A DNA stretch of 64,000 bases. It comes from Campanula takesimana. Its lineage: Eukaryota > Streptophyta > Magnoliopsida > Asterales > Campanulaceae. The stretch is from NCBI GenBank assembly GCA_026119855.1, contig JAOWBW010000221.1, positions 744,001 through 808,000 of the forward strand, written 5' to 3'. A model generated the notes under the pieces. The model saw only the letters and a program-made list of their open reading frames with translations, did not search any database and was not told where the DNA came from. The translations under genes and the position numbers were made by a program. This document shows positions 31,203 to 43,230 of the stretch, in pieces. Position 1 is the first letter of the stretch, and each line of letters begins with the position of its first letter.

Positions 31203-31365
31203 CACATCATGATGCTTGCCATGTTTACACATGCACACACCTGCCATGTTTACACATGCACACACCTGCCATGTTTGCACATGCACACACCTGCCATGTT
31301 TGCACATGCACACACCTGCCATGTTTGCACATGCACACTTGCCATGTTTTCACGTGCCCCCTACA
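31203..31365 (+). repeat. C array 1: 25-bp CATGT-TTAC-ACATG units
   Basis: About six copies; CATGT and ACATG pair around TTAC. Expanded to many more copies in D. Cys/His/Thr-rich open frames here are artefacts of the repeat. Confidence 0.8.
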
Positions 31366-31904
31366 GTTAAGCCATATTTACACATACACCCTCACACTCC
31401 GCCATGTTAATACTTGTACCTTATACCTTGTACCGTGTACCCTTGTTATCTTCGCTTTAGTATTAGGGTCAAACAAAACTCTGCTATGCTCCCTTGTACA
31501 TTACTCTCTCTCTCTCTCTCATGCATTGCACTTGCATCATCCTAACATTAAAAATTTCTCTCTTTTCTCCCTAAAAAAAGAATTAGTTTTTTGCCACACA
31601 CTACCACTAGTCCGTGTCAGCACTGCACAGGTCCCCATTACCCGGAGTATTCGATGTGCAGGAATTTGTGCGCTACTGTCGCACTCCTTTCGAGCCACTC
31701 GTCTATTCCACTCACCGTGTACGCTCCGCGAGCGGTGGGAACCTTTTATCCTACCCGTGTCAACCCACACATAGAGATTAGGACACTCCTCGGACCAACC
31801 AATTAGGATGTAAATAAATGCAAAACGTTTCGCAAAATAAAATGTGCATTGCATCTAGGCGACCCCAAGGTCCATCGCTCATCCCTTGAACCATCTATCA
31901 AAGC
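31366..31904 (+). other. C leader, conserved with Z and D
   Basis: No gene. A CT-rich microsatellite lies near 31503-31519. Bases 31590-31860 align with the Z leader at about 1370-1640. Confidence 0.55.
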
Positions 31905-33660
31905 TCATCATCTTGACCTATCTAGGTTACCTACCCTCCATCTCGACCTCCTAGGTCAACCCTATCGCCTTCGACCTCCTAGGTCAACCTTTGACCGCAT
32001 AGGTCAACCTCATCCGCCTTTGACCTCTTAGGTCAACCCCTGACCCCTTAGGTCAACCTTATCCGCCTTCGACCTCTTAGGTCAAACCCTTAACCCCCTA
32101 GGTCAATTTAATCATCTTTGACCTCTTAGGTCAACCTTTGACCCCCTAGGTCAACTTTATCCGCCTTTGACCTCTTAGGTCTACCCTTGACCCCCTTAGG
32201 TCAACCTTATCCGCCTTCGACCTCTTAGGTCAAACCCTTGACCCCCTAGGTCAATTTAATCATCTTTGACCTCTTAGGTCAACCTTTGACCCCCTAGGTC
32301 AACTTTATCCGCCTTTGACCTCTTAGGTCTACCCTTGACCCCCTTGGTCAACCCTATCGCCTTCGACCTCCTAGGTCAACCTTTGACCCCATAGGTCAAC
32401 TTTATCCGCCTTTGACCTCGTAGGTCTACCCTTGACCCCCTTGGTCAACCCTATCGCCTTCGACCTCCTAGGTCAACCTTTGACCCCCTTGGTCAACCTT
32501 ATCGCCTACGACCTCCTAGGTCAACCTTTGACCCCTTAGGTCAACCTCATCCACCTTCGACCTCCTAGGTCAACCTTTGACCCCATAGGTCAACCTCATC
32601 AGCCTTTGACCTCTTAGGTCAACCCTTTGACCCCCTAGGTCAACTTTATCCGCCTTTGACCTCTTAGGTCTACCTTTGATCCCATAGGTCAACTTTATCC
32701 GCCTTTGACCTCTTAGGTCTACCCTTGACCCCCTTGGTCAACCCTATCGCCTTCGACCTCCTAGGTCAACCTTTGACCCCATAGGTCAACCTCATCTGCC
32801 TTTGACCTCTTAGGTCAACCTTTGACCTCCTAGGTCAACCTTATCTACCTTTGACCTCCTAGGTCAACCTTTGGCCCCCTAGGTCAACCTTATTCGCCTT
32901 TGACCTCTTAGGCCAACCTTTGACCCCCCTAGGTCAACCTTTGACCTCCTAGGTCAACCTTATTCGCCTTTGACCTCTTAGGTCAACCTTTGGCCCCTTA
33001 GGTCAACCTCATCCACTTTTGGCCTCTTATGTCAACCTTTGACCCCCTAGGTCAAACTTTGATCCCTTAGGTCAACCTTATCCGCTTTTGACCTCTTAGG
33101 TCAATCTTTGATTCCATAGGTGAACCCAATTACCTTTGACCTTAACCCGCTTAGGTCGAACCGTCATCTTGACCCACCTAGGTCATTATTTGACCTACCG
33201 TCGTCCAAACCAACCTAGGTCAACCTGTTTAGGTCCGCACACCATCCTAGACCCATTTAGGTCAACTTGTCCGTCTTAGGTTAAAACTACCCCTTCACCC
33301 TCGACTCGTCAAGGTCAACCCGTGACCCGCTTAGGTCGACTTACCTATCTTGGATCCATCTAGGTCAATCTCCAACCTTCCTTAGTCCACCAACTCGAAT
33401 AGGTCAACCTTAGACCCGCTTAGGTCAAACCATGTCTATCCCGCTTAGATCATCCCATAGGCAAACCGCTACAACCCGCTATCTTGATTCATTCACCATA
33501 TAGGTCAATCCAACCCTTCTTATTTAGGTAGACCTATCCTTTACCCATCTAGGTCAACCCACCATTATCGTCGCATCCTAGCTTGAACCATTTCTTGTCT
33601 CAAACCTTAGGTCAAACCTTAGGTAAAATTTAGGTCAAACCGTAAGTCAAGCCTTACCCG
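31905..33660 (+). repeat. C array 2: TTGACCT-N3-AGGTCAA units
   Basis: Dozens of units of about 20-27 bp, most able to form a 6-7 bp hairpin TTGACC(T)/(A)GGTCAA with a 3-5 nt loop. Higher-order periods are visible. Each unit holds TTGACC, a W-box core. Units become irregular after about 33120. Confidence 0.85.
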
Positions 33661-33767
33661 AATCCTGTAGGTCTTCTTCACCCATGCTTGGCCAAGGACC
33701 GAGTCGTCTCCCTCTTCTTGACCCCTATGGTCACCTCTCACCTCTTTTTAAAAGTCTAACTTGATTC

Positions 33768-33850
33768 GAACTACGGCGACCTGAGCCTCTTATTGTGTGG
33801 GACCTCTCCCTCATGATAAGGGGAACGTAGGCAACTTCGGCCCGGTCAAA
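33768..33850 (+). other. Pseudoknot motif M1, C pre-gag copy
   Basis: CTACG/CGTAG, long inner arm CCTCTTAT/ATAAGGGG (with mismatches), GACC/GGTC. It lies about 130 bp before the gag-like start. Confidence 0.6.
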
Positions 33851-33978
33851 CTTTCAATTTTTTACCAAAAATGCATTTCAAAAATGTGGAGACCGACTCT
33901 TTTCCAAAAAAATGATTTTATAACGATGCCTTATCATTAAATACGAATCTAATTCTTTCATGACTAGAGTTCTGCATC

Positions 33979-34671
33979 ATGTCGGCTGCAAGGAACATCG
34001 AAGTTGCAACTGAAGCTGCTACCCAAGATCCCGAGACAATCCTCTACACCGGTACTGCTCTCAGTAAGCAAGCATCCCACTTCGAAGCCATCCTCGATGA
34101 ACAAGCAATCCACTTTAAGGCCATTCTCAACGAGCAAGCAACACACTTTCAGAAGGAGATGCATAAGACCCTAAGATATATCGAGAGGCGCCATTTGTCT
34201 GACATTCGTGGCGTTTATGATTACCTCAGTCGAGTTCTCCCTCTTGCTCAATGTCAACACCCGTACGCTCCTCAAATGTACGGGCCGCCACAGACTGTCC
34301 CCGTCGGGATGCCTCCTATGACTACTCATCAACAAGGGGTGCCGGTACTTAAATCACCCTCAAAGACAGTTCGTGAAAGGAAGGACAAGCGCGAATTCGA
34401 CGACTTTGGTATGCCGTTAGCCAAACTCTTCAAAAGTCTAGTTCAAGCCGACAAGTTGTCTCCTTTGTTCAACTATGAACCAAGTAGGGTGAAGCAAGGC
34501 TTGGATCCCTCCAAACACTGCCAATACCACCAGTACATTGGGCATGACACCGAAGATTGCCTCCAATTGAGGAGAAAGATTCAAAGCCTCATTGACAGCG
34601 GAGCCATCACCCGCCAACGGAATACATGGGCATGGGCAAAAGAGGAAATTGGGGCTACCTCCTTTAAATAA
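33979..34671 (+). CDS. gag: Gag-like zinc-knuckle protein of element C
   Basis: 230 codons, intact. Residues 31-63 are three tandem 11-residue repeats of the pattern QAxHFxAILxE, a likely coiled coil. Residues about 140-220 match the last part of Z Gag: (E)FDDFGMP, then the knuckle C181, H184, H189, C194, then LI..G.I. The main gag domain (matrix/capsid part) is absent. The start ATG matches D. The knuckle should bind nucleic acid and the coiled coil could mix with full-length Gag; both are inferences. D keeps the frame despite a 12-bp deletion and about a dozen substitutions, which hints at selection. It is the only protein gene in C. Confidence 0.8.
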   Translation: MSAARNIEVATEAATQDPETILYTGTALSKQASHFEAILDEQAIHFKAILNEQATHFQKEMHKTLRYIERRHLSDIRGVYDYLSRVLPLAQCQHPYAPQMYGPPQTVPVGMPPMTTHQQGVPVLKSPSKTVRERKDKREFDDFGMPLAKLFKSLVQADKLSPLFNYEPSRVKQGLDPSKHCQYHQYIGHDTEDCLQLRRKIQSLIDSGAITRQRNTWAWAKEEIGATSFK

Positions 34672-35511
34672 AAGAAAAGAAAAGAAAAGGGGGTTCTAGA
34701 GTGTCCTTAGTCAAAAGTCCACCGTGGACGATTTTTGTTTCTTTAAGTAAAAGTCCACCCCGGACTAGTCAGTTTAAATCTTTTAGTTCCAATAAAAGGG
34801 TCTTTATTTCTTTTCTTTTCTCTCTAGACTTGAGACATAAGCTTGCGTATATCAATTTCATGAAAATTGTCTTATTCACCATTTTCGCTTGATTGCTATA
34901 TCTTTATATGATGAATTAATATTAATCTTACTCATTAATGACGACTCATTAAGAGGTAAATGGACCCACAAACCATTCACATAACTAAGTAAACGATTAA
35001 TCTCAAAATAACAAATGCTTCGATCAATTGGGATGAACGAATCACTTTCTCTTCTCTCTACATTCTACCCCCATACACTCTCTCTATACACTCACCCCTT
35101 GTACACACTTCATGTACACTCTCTATATACACCTTCTCCCATACACTATCCTCATACGCCTCTCATCCCACCATTAGACCTCTTTTTATAAGGTCGTGAC
35201 AAATAAATGGACTGCGGTTGCTCATCATCAAATAGACATCCATGCTGCCACAATTTAAAGGGTTGGTTTGTTCCCATCATGAGTACTACATGCCGTTACA
35301 CTGGGGCTGTCCGTATTCCATCGCAAATATAAGACAAGTGCACGAAGTCATTCATTGGTGCACGTGATAATCCAATGGAGCTCTACCGGTGAAAATCAAG
35401 GGGCTAGGATGCCCGCCGCCAGCAAAAGGCCGCTTGAACTATAAGGAAGCTACCTCGCAATCGAGAGAGGCGAAAGCAAACTAGGGGCTTGTCTCGCCCA
35501 ATGTTTCATGT

Positions 35512-35515
<4 letters not shown>
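34672..35515 (+). other. C non-coding segment after gag
   Basis: No gene. Contains a duplicated AAAAGTCCACC-type block (about 34709-34770) and pyrimidine-rich TACACTC runs (35070-35170). D has the same segment. Confidence 0.45.

Positions 35516-35552
<37 letters not shown>
35516..35552. repeat. (AT)n microsatellite
   Basis: About 37 bp of alternating AT. D has an A-rich run instead at 57293-57317. Confidence 0.9.
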
Positions 35553-35553
<1 letters not shown>

Positions 35554-35556
<3 letters not shown>

Positions 35557-35657
35557 TCGCTAGGTTGAAACCCAAAAGGGCGACCTAGGCAAAAGTTAGA
35601 GCATTGCACAAAAACAAGCCCGCTAGGTTGAAAACCCGAAAGGGCGGCCAAGGAAAA
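35554..35657 (+). other. Motif M2, two copies in C
   Basis: 35554-35590 (CTAGG/CCTAG, CCC-AAAA-GGG) and 35618-35657 (inner CCC-GAAA-GGG; outer arm damaged to CCAAG). Confidence 0.6.
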
Positions 35658-36051
35658 AAAAAGGGTGTGCACAAAGAGATAAAATAAAAAAGAAAAAAGA
35701 AAAATAGAAGGGGCTATCACTATGGAAAAGTAAAAGTCCCATTTTCTTTTCACCTCAAATGTTCTATTTTCCTTTCTTTCCTTACAAAGTAGATAAACGG
35801 CAGCAACCCATGACAACTACGATGGAGCAATCCACTGCAACAACTACAAAGGAGTAATCCACCGCAATGAGCTACAAAGAACAACTCACCTCAAACGAAC
35901 CTCACACCCCTAAACTCAAAACCCAACTTCATCGTCAACCGGGCAATCACTCAAAGCCAAACATAACCTACCTTGGGCCAACTTTCTTTCTTTTCTTTCC
36001 TCCCACACATACCCACTGAAACCCGACACCATCGTCAAGCAGGTCATCCCC

Positions 36052-36113
36052 GAACTACGCGGACCTGAGCTCCTCACCTTGAGGAGAACGTAGGCAACCT
36101 CCCGGTTCGGTCC
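36052..36113 (+). other. Pseudoknot motif M1, C post-gag copy
   Basis: CTACG/CGTAG, six-bp inner arm CTCCTC/GAGGAG with loop ACCTT, GACC/GGTC. Cleanest inner helix in the window. Confidence 0.65.
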
Positions 36114-36543
36114 AAAATATACACAACCCACCTCGAGCCAATTTTCTTTCTCTTCTCTCTTCCCCCATATTTCTACTCCTGACTTCTTCACTCACAATTG
36201 ATCAAAACATTTATTAATTTGAGGCTACTTGTTTACCAATTAACCATAACTCATTAACTAATCAATGAGGTCCATTCTCGAGCAATCAAATGAGAATCTT
36301 GAATAAAACAATTTTCAAATGTCTCGACAAGTCTTCTGTTCTACAATCTAGGAAAGAGCTAAACACTTACTTTCTGTCAAGCAGGGGATTCCTTCCTTTT
36401 ATATACACTCAATTGTCCAAAGAGTCAAAATGCGAGTACTATCTCTCTCTCCCTCTCACTATCACCAAAATGCCCCCGCATGTTTAAACAATTATTTTTC
36501 CTTTTTTGAGTCGACTTAATGATTTTCAAAAAAAAAAAAAGAT
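36114..36543 (+). other. C non-coding segment shared with B
   Basis: No gene. Patches such as TCAATTGATCAAAAC, CTCGACAAGTCTTC and GAAAGAGCTAAACAC are also in B on minus around 26080-26340. Confidence 0.45.
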
Positions 36544-36580
36544 GCCCGCTAGATTGAAAACCCGAAAGGGCGGTCTAGGC
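36544..36580 (+). other. Motif M2, third C copy
   Basis: CTAGA/TCTAG outer arms (A-T instead of G-C), inner CCC-GAAA-GGG. Confidence 0.6.
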
Positions 36581-36599
36581 AGAAAAAAGGGTGCGTCTT

Positions 36600-36895
36600 A
36601 AAGAAGGTAGGATACCCCGCTCTACACCCTTATCGAACTGGGGCTTCCCCAACAGAATGGGTCGACTATGTGTTTTCTCGGAGAATACCGAGGTCCCAAC
36701 AAGAATATACTTAGAAGAAGGGCATCCCTCATCATCAAGCTTGACGTAGAGTTTCTCAAAGGAGGGAGGGTACCCGCTCACCAAATTAGATAATCCCCAA
36801 CGGAATGGGTCGACTATGTGGTTTCCCAGAGAATACCGAGGCGTCAACAAGGATACACTTAGAAGAAGGGCACCCCTCATCGTCAAACTCGGCAC
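36600..36895 (+). repeat. Direct duplication of about 145 bp in C
   Basis: A block with GGGTCGACTATGTG and GAGAATACCGAGG occurs twice (from about 36647 and 36795). D has one copy (about 58440-58540). Confidence 0.6.
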
Positions 36896-37084
36896 GCGAC
36901 GACCTATTTGGATTGATTAGAATCATAATTAATTATAAGGCATCTGCATAAGATCATAACACTTTCAAAAGTTTTCTCTTCCACGACACTTTGTTTATAA
37001 ACCCGCACTCTCGGTCTCCACAAAATTTGTATAAACCTCCTCGGTCCACTCTGAAACCCATCTTTGTGATTCTTGAACCGATTC

Positions 37085-38640
37085 GGTCCTTCACCCTATT
37101 TCCTACACAATAGGATACCCTTAGGTCCCAACCTACCTGGTTCAAAACCTTAGGTCCCAAGCCTACCAGGTCAGTCTTGCCTAAGTTACACTATAAACTC
37201 TCTAGGTCCCGAGCCTACCCGATCAGTCTTACCTAGGTCCCAAACCTACCCGGTCATTCTTACATAGGTTACACCATAACCCCTTAGCTCGACCCTCCAT
37301 AAGTTAGTAGCGGGACTCCTAAAGCCTCAAACCAGTCTTACCTAAAACCTCAAGCCTTAAGCCAGTCTACCGAATCCAAATCCTTAGAATGACCCAAACC
37401 TACTAGTCTCGAGTCTACCTGATCTCTTAGATCCCAAACCTACAAATATATATTCATCCTTACCTTGTCCAGACTATGTCTCCCTTATCCTCTTAGGTTC
37501 TACCTCTTAGGTCTACCCAGTCTAACCTATTGAACGATCCCTTATATCCCAAGTCCATTCGAGTCTACCAAGCGCCTACCTTGCAGGTCTCTAGCATATC
37601 CGATCCACACTTTAGGTCTCAACTCCTAAACCCTTTAGATCACAAAAATGTCTACCCTCTAGGTCTATAACCTTAGATGTCGACCCTTAGAACTCTTTAG
37701 TTCCCAAGCCTGCTCGGTCCAACCAAAACAATGCCATCTACGCATACCGTCATACCCAAACCATGGCCCTGCCACTCTTAAACCTAGTGTCACTCCTTAG
37801 CATCAAAAGACTTCCTAGTCTGACCTTCAACCCCTTAGGTCTCTAACCTACTTAATCCGAGCCGAGTCCAAACCTCACCACCTACAAGGTCCACCCTTGA
37901 ACTCCATGGATCTCAAACCTTTCTTCCCCACGAGTCCAAACCTCAAACGTGCTCGAACGCATAGGACCTCCCGCGTACCGTGATATGCCATAAAGATATC
38001 AAAACCCGTCCAGTCAAAAATCGTGCGCTTAACACCTTTGGTCCCATACCAAACCCACCTTCGCAATCGCCGAACGAGCTTGGTCACGGGCAATGACCTC
38101 TGATACAAACTTTGGACCTAAGCATACCCAATCCAACTTAGGTACCTATTGTACTCAAGCAAAGTCTTGGACACTCAATCCCTTTACCTAAAGCGCCAAC
38201 ATGGTCACATGTCCAGACCCATTTCTCGCATATGGCTCACACCTAGCACACCTTAGAGCCCAAACCCGACATGCGTATTAGGTACTAGGATCATCCAATC
38301 CCAATCCATTGCTCCTTGGCCGACCTCAAGCCTGCTTGGTCCTAATCCATAACGCGGTTTCTCTAGGACAAAAGACTTGCCCGCTTGAAAGCCTTATGTC
38401 CCAACGCTACCCTGCCTAGCCTTCGATATCCTAGATCTCACGCCTACCATTCCATTAGGCCCCGGTCTCCTTAACACATGTTTGAGTCTTACCCTAGATA
38501 AACCCTAGAACTTTAGCCTAGGTCTAATCTATCGAGCCTATCCAGCCACGAGGTATCAAGCTCATTTGCCACAAACCGCAACACTCTTAGACCTCAAACT
38601 TGCTCGGTCTAAACCAAGACAAACCTTCAAATGCTTTCGG
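37085..38640 (+). repeat. C array 3: degenerate TAGGTCCCAAACCTA units
   Basis: Loose tandem units of about 30 bp, many forming TAGGT/ACCTA or TAGG/CCTA hairpins around CCCAA. Regularity fades between about 37250 and 38600. No gene seen. Confidence 0.5.
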
Positions 38641-39085
38641 TCTCCAAACCCTAGCCTTAAACCTAGGTAAACACATTCTTTAAACCCTAGCCTCAAGCCT
38701 AGGTAGTCATATCATTCTCTCTGAACCCTAGCCTCAAGCCTAGGTAATTACATCCTTTCAAACCCTAGCCCCGAGCCTAGGTAGTTACATCCCTTCCAAA
38801 CCCTAGCTTAGATCCTAGGTATTTACACCCTTCCTAAACCCTAGCCGCGAGCCTAGGTAGTCACGTATCCTCTCTAAACCCTAGCCTCAAGCCTAGGTAG
38901 TCATATCATTCTCTCTGAACCCTAGCCTCAAGCCTAGGTAATTACATCCTTTCAAACCCTAGCCTAAAGCCTAGGAAGTTACATCCTTCTTAAACCCTAG
39001 CCTTGATCCTAGGTAGCTACACCCTTCCTAAACCCTAGCCTTGATCCTAGGTAGTCACATATCCTCTCTAATCCCTAGCCTTAAG
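38641..39085 (+). repeat. C array 4, left part: ACCCTAG...CCTAGG units
   Basis: About 38-bp units with CCTAG and CTAGG arms around CCTCAAGC or CCTCGAGC. Interrupted by element E; continues at 42046. Confidence 0.8.
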
Positions 39086-42045
39086 TGTCACGACCCGAAA
39101 TCTAGGCTCTATTTTATTAGTAATTAAATGATTTTTATTTAATTATTTGCTTATTTATTTATTTAAATTATTATTTATTTAATAATTATGTGTGCAATTT
39201 ATGTGTTATAATAATTTATGCCTAGCATTTTATTTGGGTCATTTGGGTTAGTGTAGTATTGTGGGGTCTTAATTGTAAGTAGGGAGTGTAAGTTTTGTGT
39301 GTAGAGTTGAGGAGGGGGCCTAAGTGTAAGTTCTTTAAATCATTCTAACTACTCCTTCCCTACTCATCTTCCCCCTCACTCCCTCATTTCCCAGCCACTT
39401 CTCTCCCTCTTCCATAGGTGAAAAGGTAAGTTTTCTCCTCTCCTTCTCTCTTCATTATCTTCCTCTTCCTCTTGTTATTTCTCATTTCTTAAAACATGAA
39501 TCATGTTTAGATCGTCGATAGGATCGTAGGAAGCCAAGAAATTTCGAGTTCCGTCACCTTTGAGAAAATCCGGGTAAGTTGCTTTTCCCCCATTTTTATG
39601 CTAAAGTGTTCATTTCATGTTTATATAATGCTTTAGTTGTTATATTTGAGGTTTGGTTGAGTTTGGAATTTATTTGGGTTTTTGGTTAAAAATGGTGATT
39701 TATATGAATGTTGGGTTTGATTCTTGGTTGGGGTCATTTATGGTGTTATTTAGGTCCCCTTTTTAGTTAGATGTTGTTTGGGTATTTTGGGGTTCAAGTT
39801 GGGAGTGTGGATTGTGAGAAATTTGGTTTTGGGTAAGAAAATGGAAGAACCCATTTGGTTCTTGCCGTTTTCCGGCGACCTGGGTGCATGGGCGACCGCC
39901 CATGGGTGGTTTGGGCGACCGCCCATGAGATCAGTTGACCCGGAGAATTTGAGTAAAAGTGAGTAGGCGACCGCCCACTTTTGGGTTGGGCGACCGCCCA
40001 TGAAGTCAGTTGGTTTTGGGCTTGGGTGTGGGTTTTGGGCGACCGCCCGGACTGGCTATGGGCGACCGCCCATACCAGCTGTCCTGAGTACCTTTGTTTT
40101 CGAATTGTTTTATGGTTCAATCCCGATCTAGGCTCGAAGTATCACCCTAGTTGACTTAAGTTAATGTTGTGGAACACTTTAGTATTCGAGGATGATCCCT
40201 TTGTGATCGATTGTGTTATGGATCGAGCTCCTCAATGGTGGGGATGTATAAGGTTTGTTATATCAAGATTTAGGACAAAAGGAGTGAAATTCAGGTGTAT
40301 TTTGGGGTCTGGGCGACCGCCCACTTAGTTTTGGGCGACCTCCCACTAAATCAGCCTCATTTAGCTTGGCAACAGCGTTCCGGGCGACCGCCCACTCAAT
40401 TCCGGGCGCCCGCCCACTTTTTCCAGAATTTAGGTCGATCTTCCGGAGGCCATAACTTCTTCGTCCGAACTCCGTTTTAGGCATGTAAACTATCGTTTCG
40501 AAGCTCTCTTTGAGTACTACAAGATGGGATAGGTTGTTCAGTTAATTTCTAAGTTTTATACTTCGGGATTTTGTTGGGTGTTTGAGGTTAAGAATTGGTT
40601 CGTTGATGAACGGATGTAAGACGTGAATTGGTGATTGGGTACCTACGGTGTTGACTAGATTTAAGGTGTATTTATTCGGTCTTCCTATTTGGAATTCTAG
40701 GTGTAATTATAGGGAGCTAATAGTCCCAGTATATCTTTATGAATAAACGTTTAGGGTCATTTTGGTAATAGTTATTGTGCCAATTGTGAGCGACCGTTTG
40801 GGTTGTGCTCTTTATGATTAACTTGTGGGTATCATCTTTGGAATGTATCTGGTATGGTTCCTCTTTATGGAATTATCGTGTTCTAATAATCATTGTTGTT
40901 GTGCTCTTTATGAGAAATTCTGTTTATCGTTGTTGTGCTCTTCATGAGAAACTCTTGTTATCGTTGTTGTTAAACTCTTCATGAGTACCCGTTGCATCTT
41001 TGTGGTGATTTAATTGGTGTGGTTCCCTACTTTGGAACCCTAAGTTGTTTAATTAAGCTAGTATTTATTACTTAGCATTTATTTGGAAGTCCAGCTGGTA
41101 CTTTGTTAACATGATGTTTAGTGAGAGGATTATAATGGCTCCTGAACCAAGTCCTTTATAATGTTCTTCACTCGTTCCCGTTCCCCTTCTACTGGCCATA
41201 GTTGGGATGATATTGAACTCCCTTTGGTGAGTATTATAGAGTTTGGGTAATGACTTCGTGTCATGTACCCCGTTCCCGTTATCGTTCATCGATTATTGGT
41301 TGTTGGTTGGTTCTGACCGGGGTCCTCTTCAGTTGTTATGCTACCGAGGTTCTCTCCAGCTGGTTATGCTGCTATGGTCGATGGGTTATCGGTGATTGGT
41401 TATTGGATATTCGGTTTCTGAACCGGCTTCTTTAGCTCTTGATGCTGTTTATTGTAGCTGCTCTTCGATGCGGTTCTGTTAATATTGATCAGATCGATTC
41501 ACCCTTTTGGGAAACCTTGGTTCAGTATCCTTTGTTACTTGTTTATTTCCGCTGCTATCTGTTAATTGTTATTTGCTATGTGCTACGTGAGATTATTATT
41601 ATTGGTTATTGCACATTAGCATGTCATGTAGTTGCATTAGTAACTTACTAAGATTTTATCTCACCCTGTTTATTTCCATCTTTGTTTTTCCTTAACCCCC
41701 CCCCAGGAGGAAAAGTATTAGGATTCGCGGATCGAGGAGGACGTCGAGAGGATTGAGATTTTGGGGCAGGTTGTTATGGATCGGTTTACATTATTTAAAT
41801 GTATAACCTTTTGGGGATAGTTTTACCATTATTGACGTCATTAAGAATTGTATATTTTATTCTTTTTGGTATAAGCTGTGGAGCTTATGTTAGATGTACT
41901 TTGTTGATTTAAATTTGGATTTGTAAAACCTTGTGTTATCATCTTTTGGTTCAAAATGGAATTTTTAACTCCTATATTTTAGAGTTTTGGTTTTAAGTCG
42001 ACGTCCAGCTCGCGATCTCGGGCCGCGGGGTTCGGGGTCGCGACA
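39086..42045 (+). mobile_element. Element E: probable solo LTR
   Basis: 2960 bp, TGTCACGACCCG...GGTCGCGACA, flanked by TTAAG at 39081-39085 and 42046-42050. D has the uninterrupted site with one TTAAG (60601-60605). No coding domain, PBS or internal LTR boundary is seen, so I read it as a solo LTR of another family; TG...CA with 5-bp TSD supports LTR origin. A long LTR starting TGTCACGACCC would suit a Tekay/Del chromovirus, but this is only a guess. About nine copies of GGGCGACCGCCC-like palindromes occur at 39890-40420. Orientation is unproven. Confidence 0.75.
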
Positions 42046-43230
42046 TTAAGCCTAGGAAACCACAACATCCCCTTTAACCCTAGCCCAAATTCTAGGGAAT
42101 TTCCAAAGCCCCGTATGCAACATCATTTCCAAATTCCCGAAACCCTAGTCTCGAAACCTAGGAAATTTACAATCTCAATTCTCCGTTTTATTGAACCCTA
42201 GTCCAAAACCTAGGATATAATGCCCTGTCCAAAACTCAATCAACCCTAGCCTCAAGCCTAGGAAGCCGCATTCGCTCTAAACCCTAGCCTCGAGCCTAGG
42301 TAGTCGCACTCTTTCTAAACCCTAGCCGCGAGCCTAGGTAGTCGCATTCGCTCTAAACCCTAGCCTCGAGCCTAGATAGTCGCATTCGCTCTAAACCCTA
42401 GCCGCGAGCCTAGGTAGTCGCACTCTTTCTAAAACCCTAGCCTCAAGCCTAGGTAGAAATTATCCTCTTTAAACTCTATCATCAAGCCTAGGATTCAACA
42501 TTCCCTTCAAACCCCAGTCCTAGACCTAGGAAACCCATTCACCTTAGTCTCAAAGCGTAGGAAGTTTACAGTCCTTAGCCTTAAAACCTATCCTAAAGCC
42601 TAGGTTACCATGAACATTTCCAAGCCATAGTCACCAATCCCGGAAAATGGTGAACCCTAACATCAAGCTTAGTGGACCTTCCACAAAAGCAATCCCTCTT
42701 CCCAACGGTCCATGGTCTCTAGCCTAGGAAGTCACAACCCTTTCAACTCCCAGCCTTAGGTCTAAAGCCAACGCCTTTGAAACCTCTGAACCTACCACAA
42801 CTCCAAGCCCTAGCCTCGAAGCCTAGGATATTTCTAAACCCTAGTCCCAAACCTAGGAGAGTCATGGTCCTTAAACACCAGTTTCCAAACCCTTGTTCGA
42901 AACCCTAACATCTAGGAAGTTCCCAAACCTCAACCTCTCCAAACCCTAGCCCCAAACCTAGGAATATGCATTCTCTCCAAACCCTAGTCTCAAGCCTAGG
43001 AAGCACCATCCTCTTTAACCCTAGCCCAAGTTCTAGGGAATTTCCAAAGCCCTGTGTGCAACATCCTTTCCAAATTCCCGAAACCCTAGTCTCGAAACCT
43101 AGGAAATTTATAATCTCAATCCCCCGCTAGTCTTATGCCTAGGATACAATAGCCTTTCCATATTCTCTCCGAACCCTAGCCTCGAGCCTAGGTAGTCGCA
43201 TTCTCTCCAAACCCTAGCCCGTAAGCCTAG
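42046..43230 (+). repeat. C array 4, right part: ACCCTAG...CCTAGG units
   Basis: Continuation of 38641-39085, with about 25 more units, increasingly irregular. CTCGAG centres make some units near-perfect 18-bp palindromes. Confidence 0.78.

Noticed and set aside
39750..40484. Open frames on both strands of E
   Set aside because: Produced by the GGGCGACCGCCC palindromes; no known domain and no continuity.
39086..42045. E as a DNA transposon, because its ends form an imperfect inverted repeat
   Set aside because: TG...CA ends with a 5-bp TSD and no transposase fit a solo LTR better; short terminal inverted repeats are normal in LTRs.
38641..43230. Interstitial telomere repeat from AAACCCTA runs
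   Set aside because: The period is about 38 bp with CTAGG arms, not tandem CCCTAAA.
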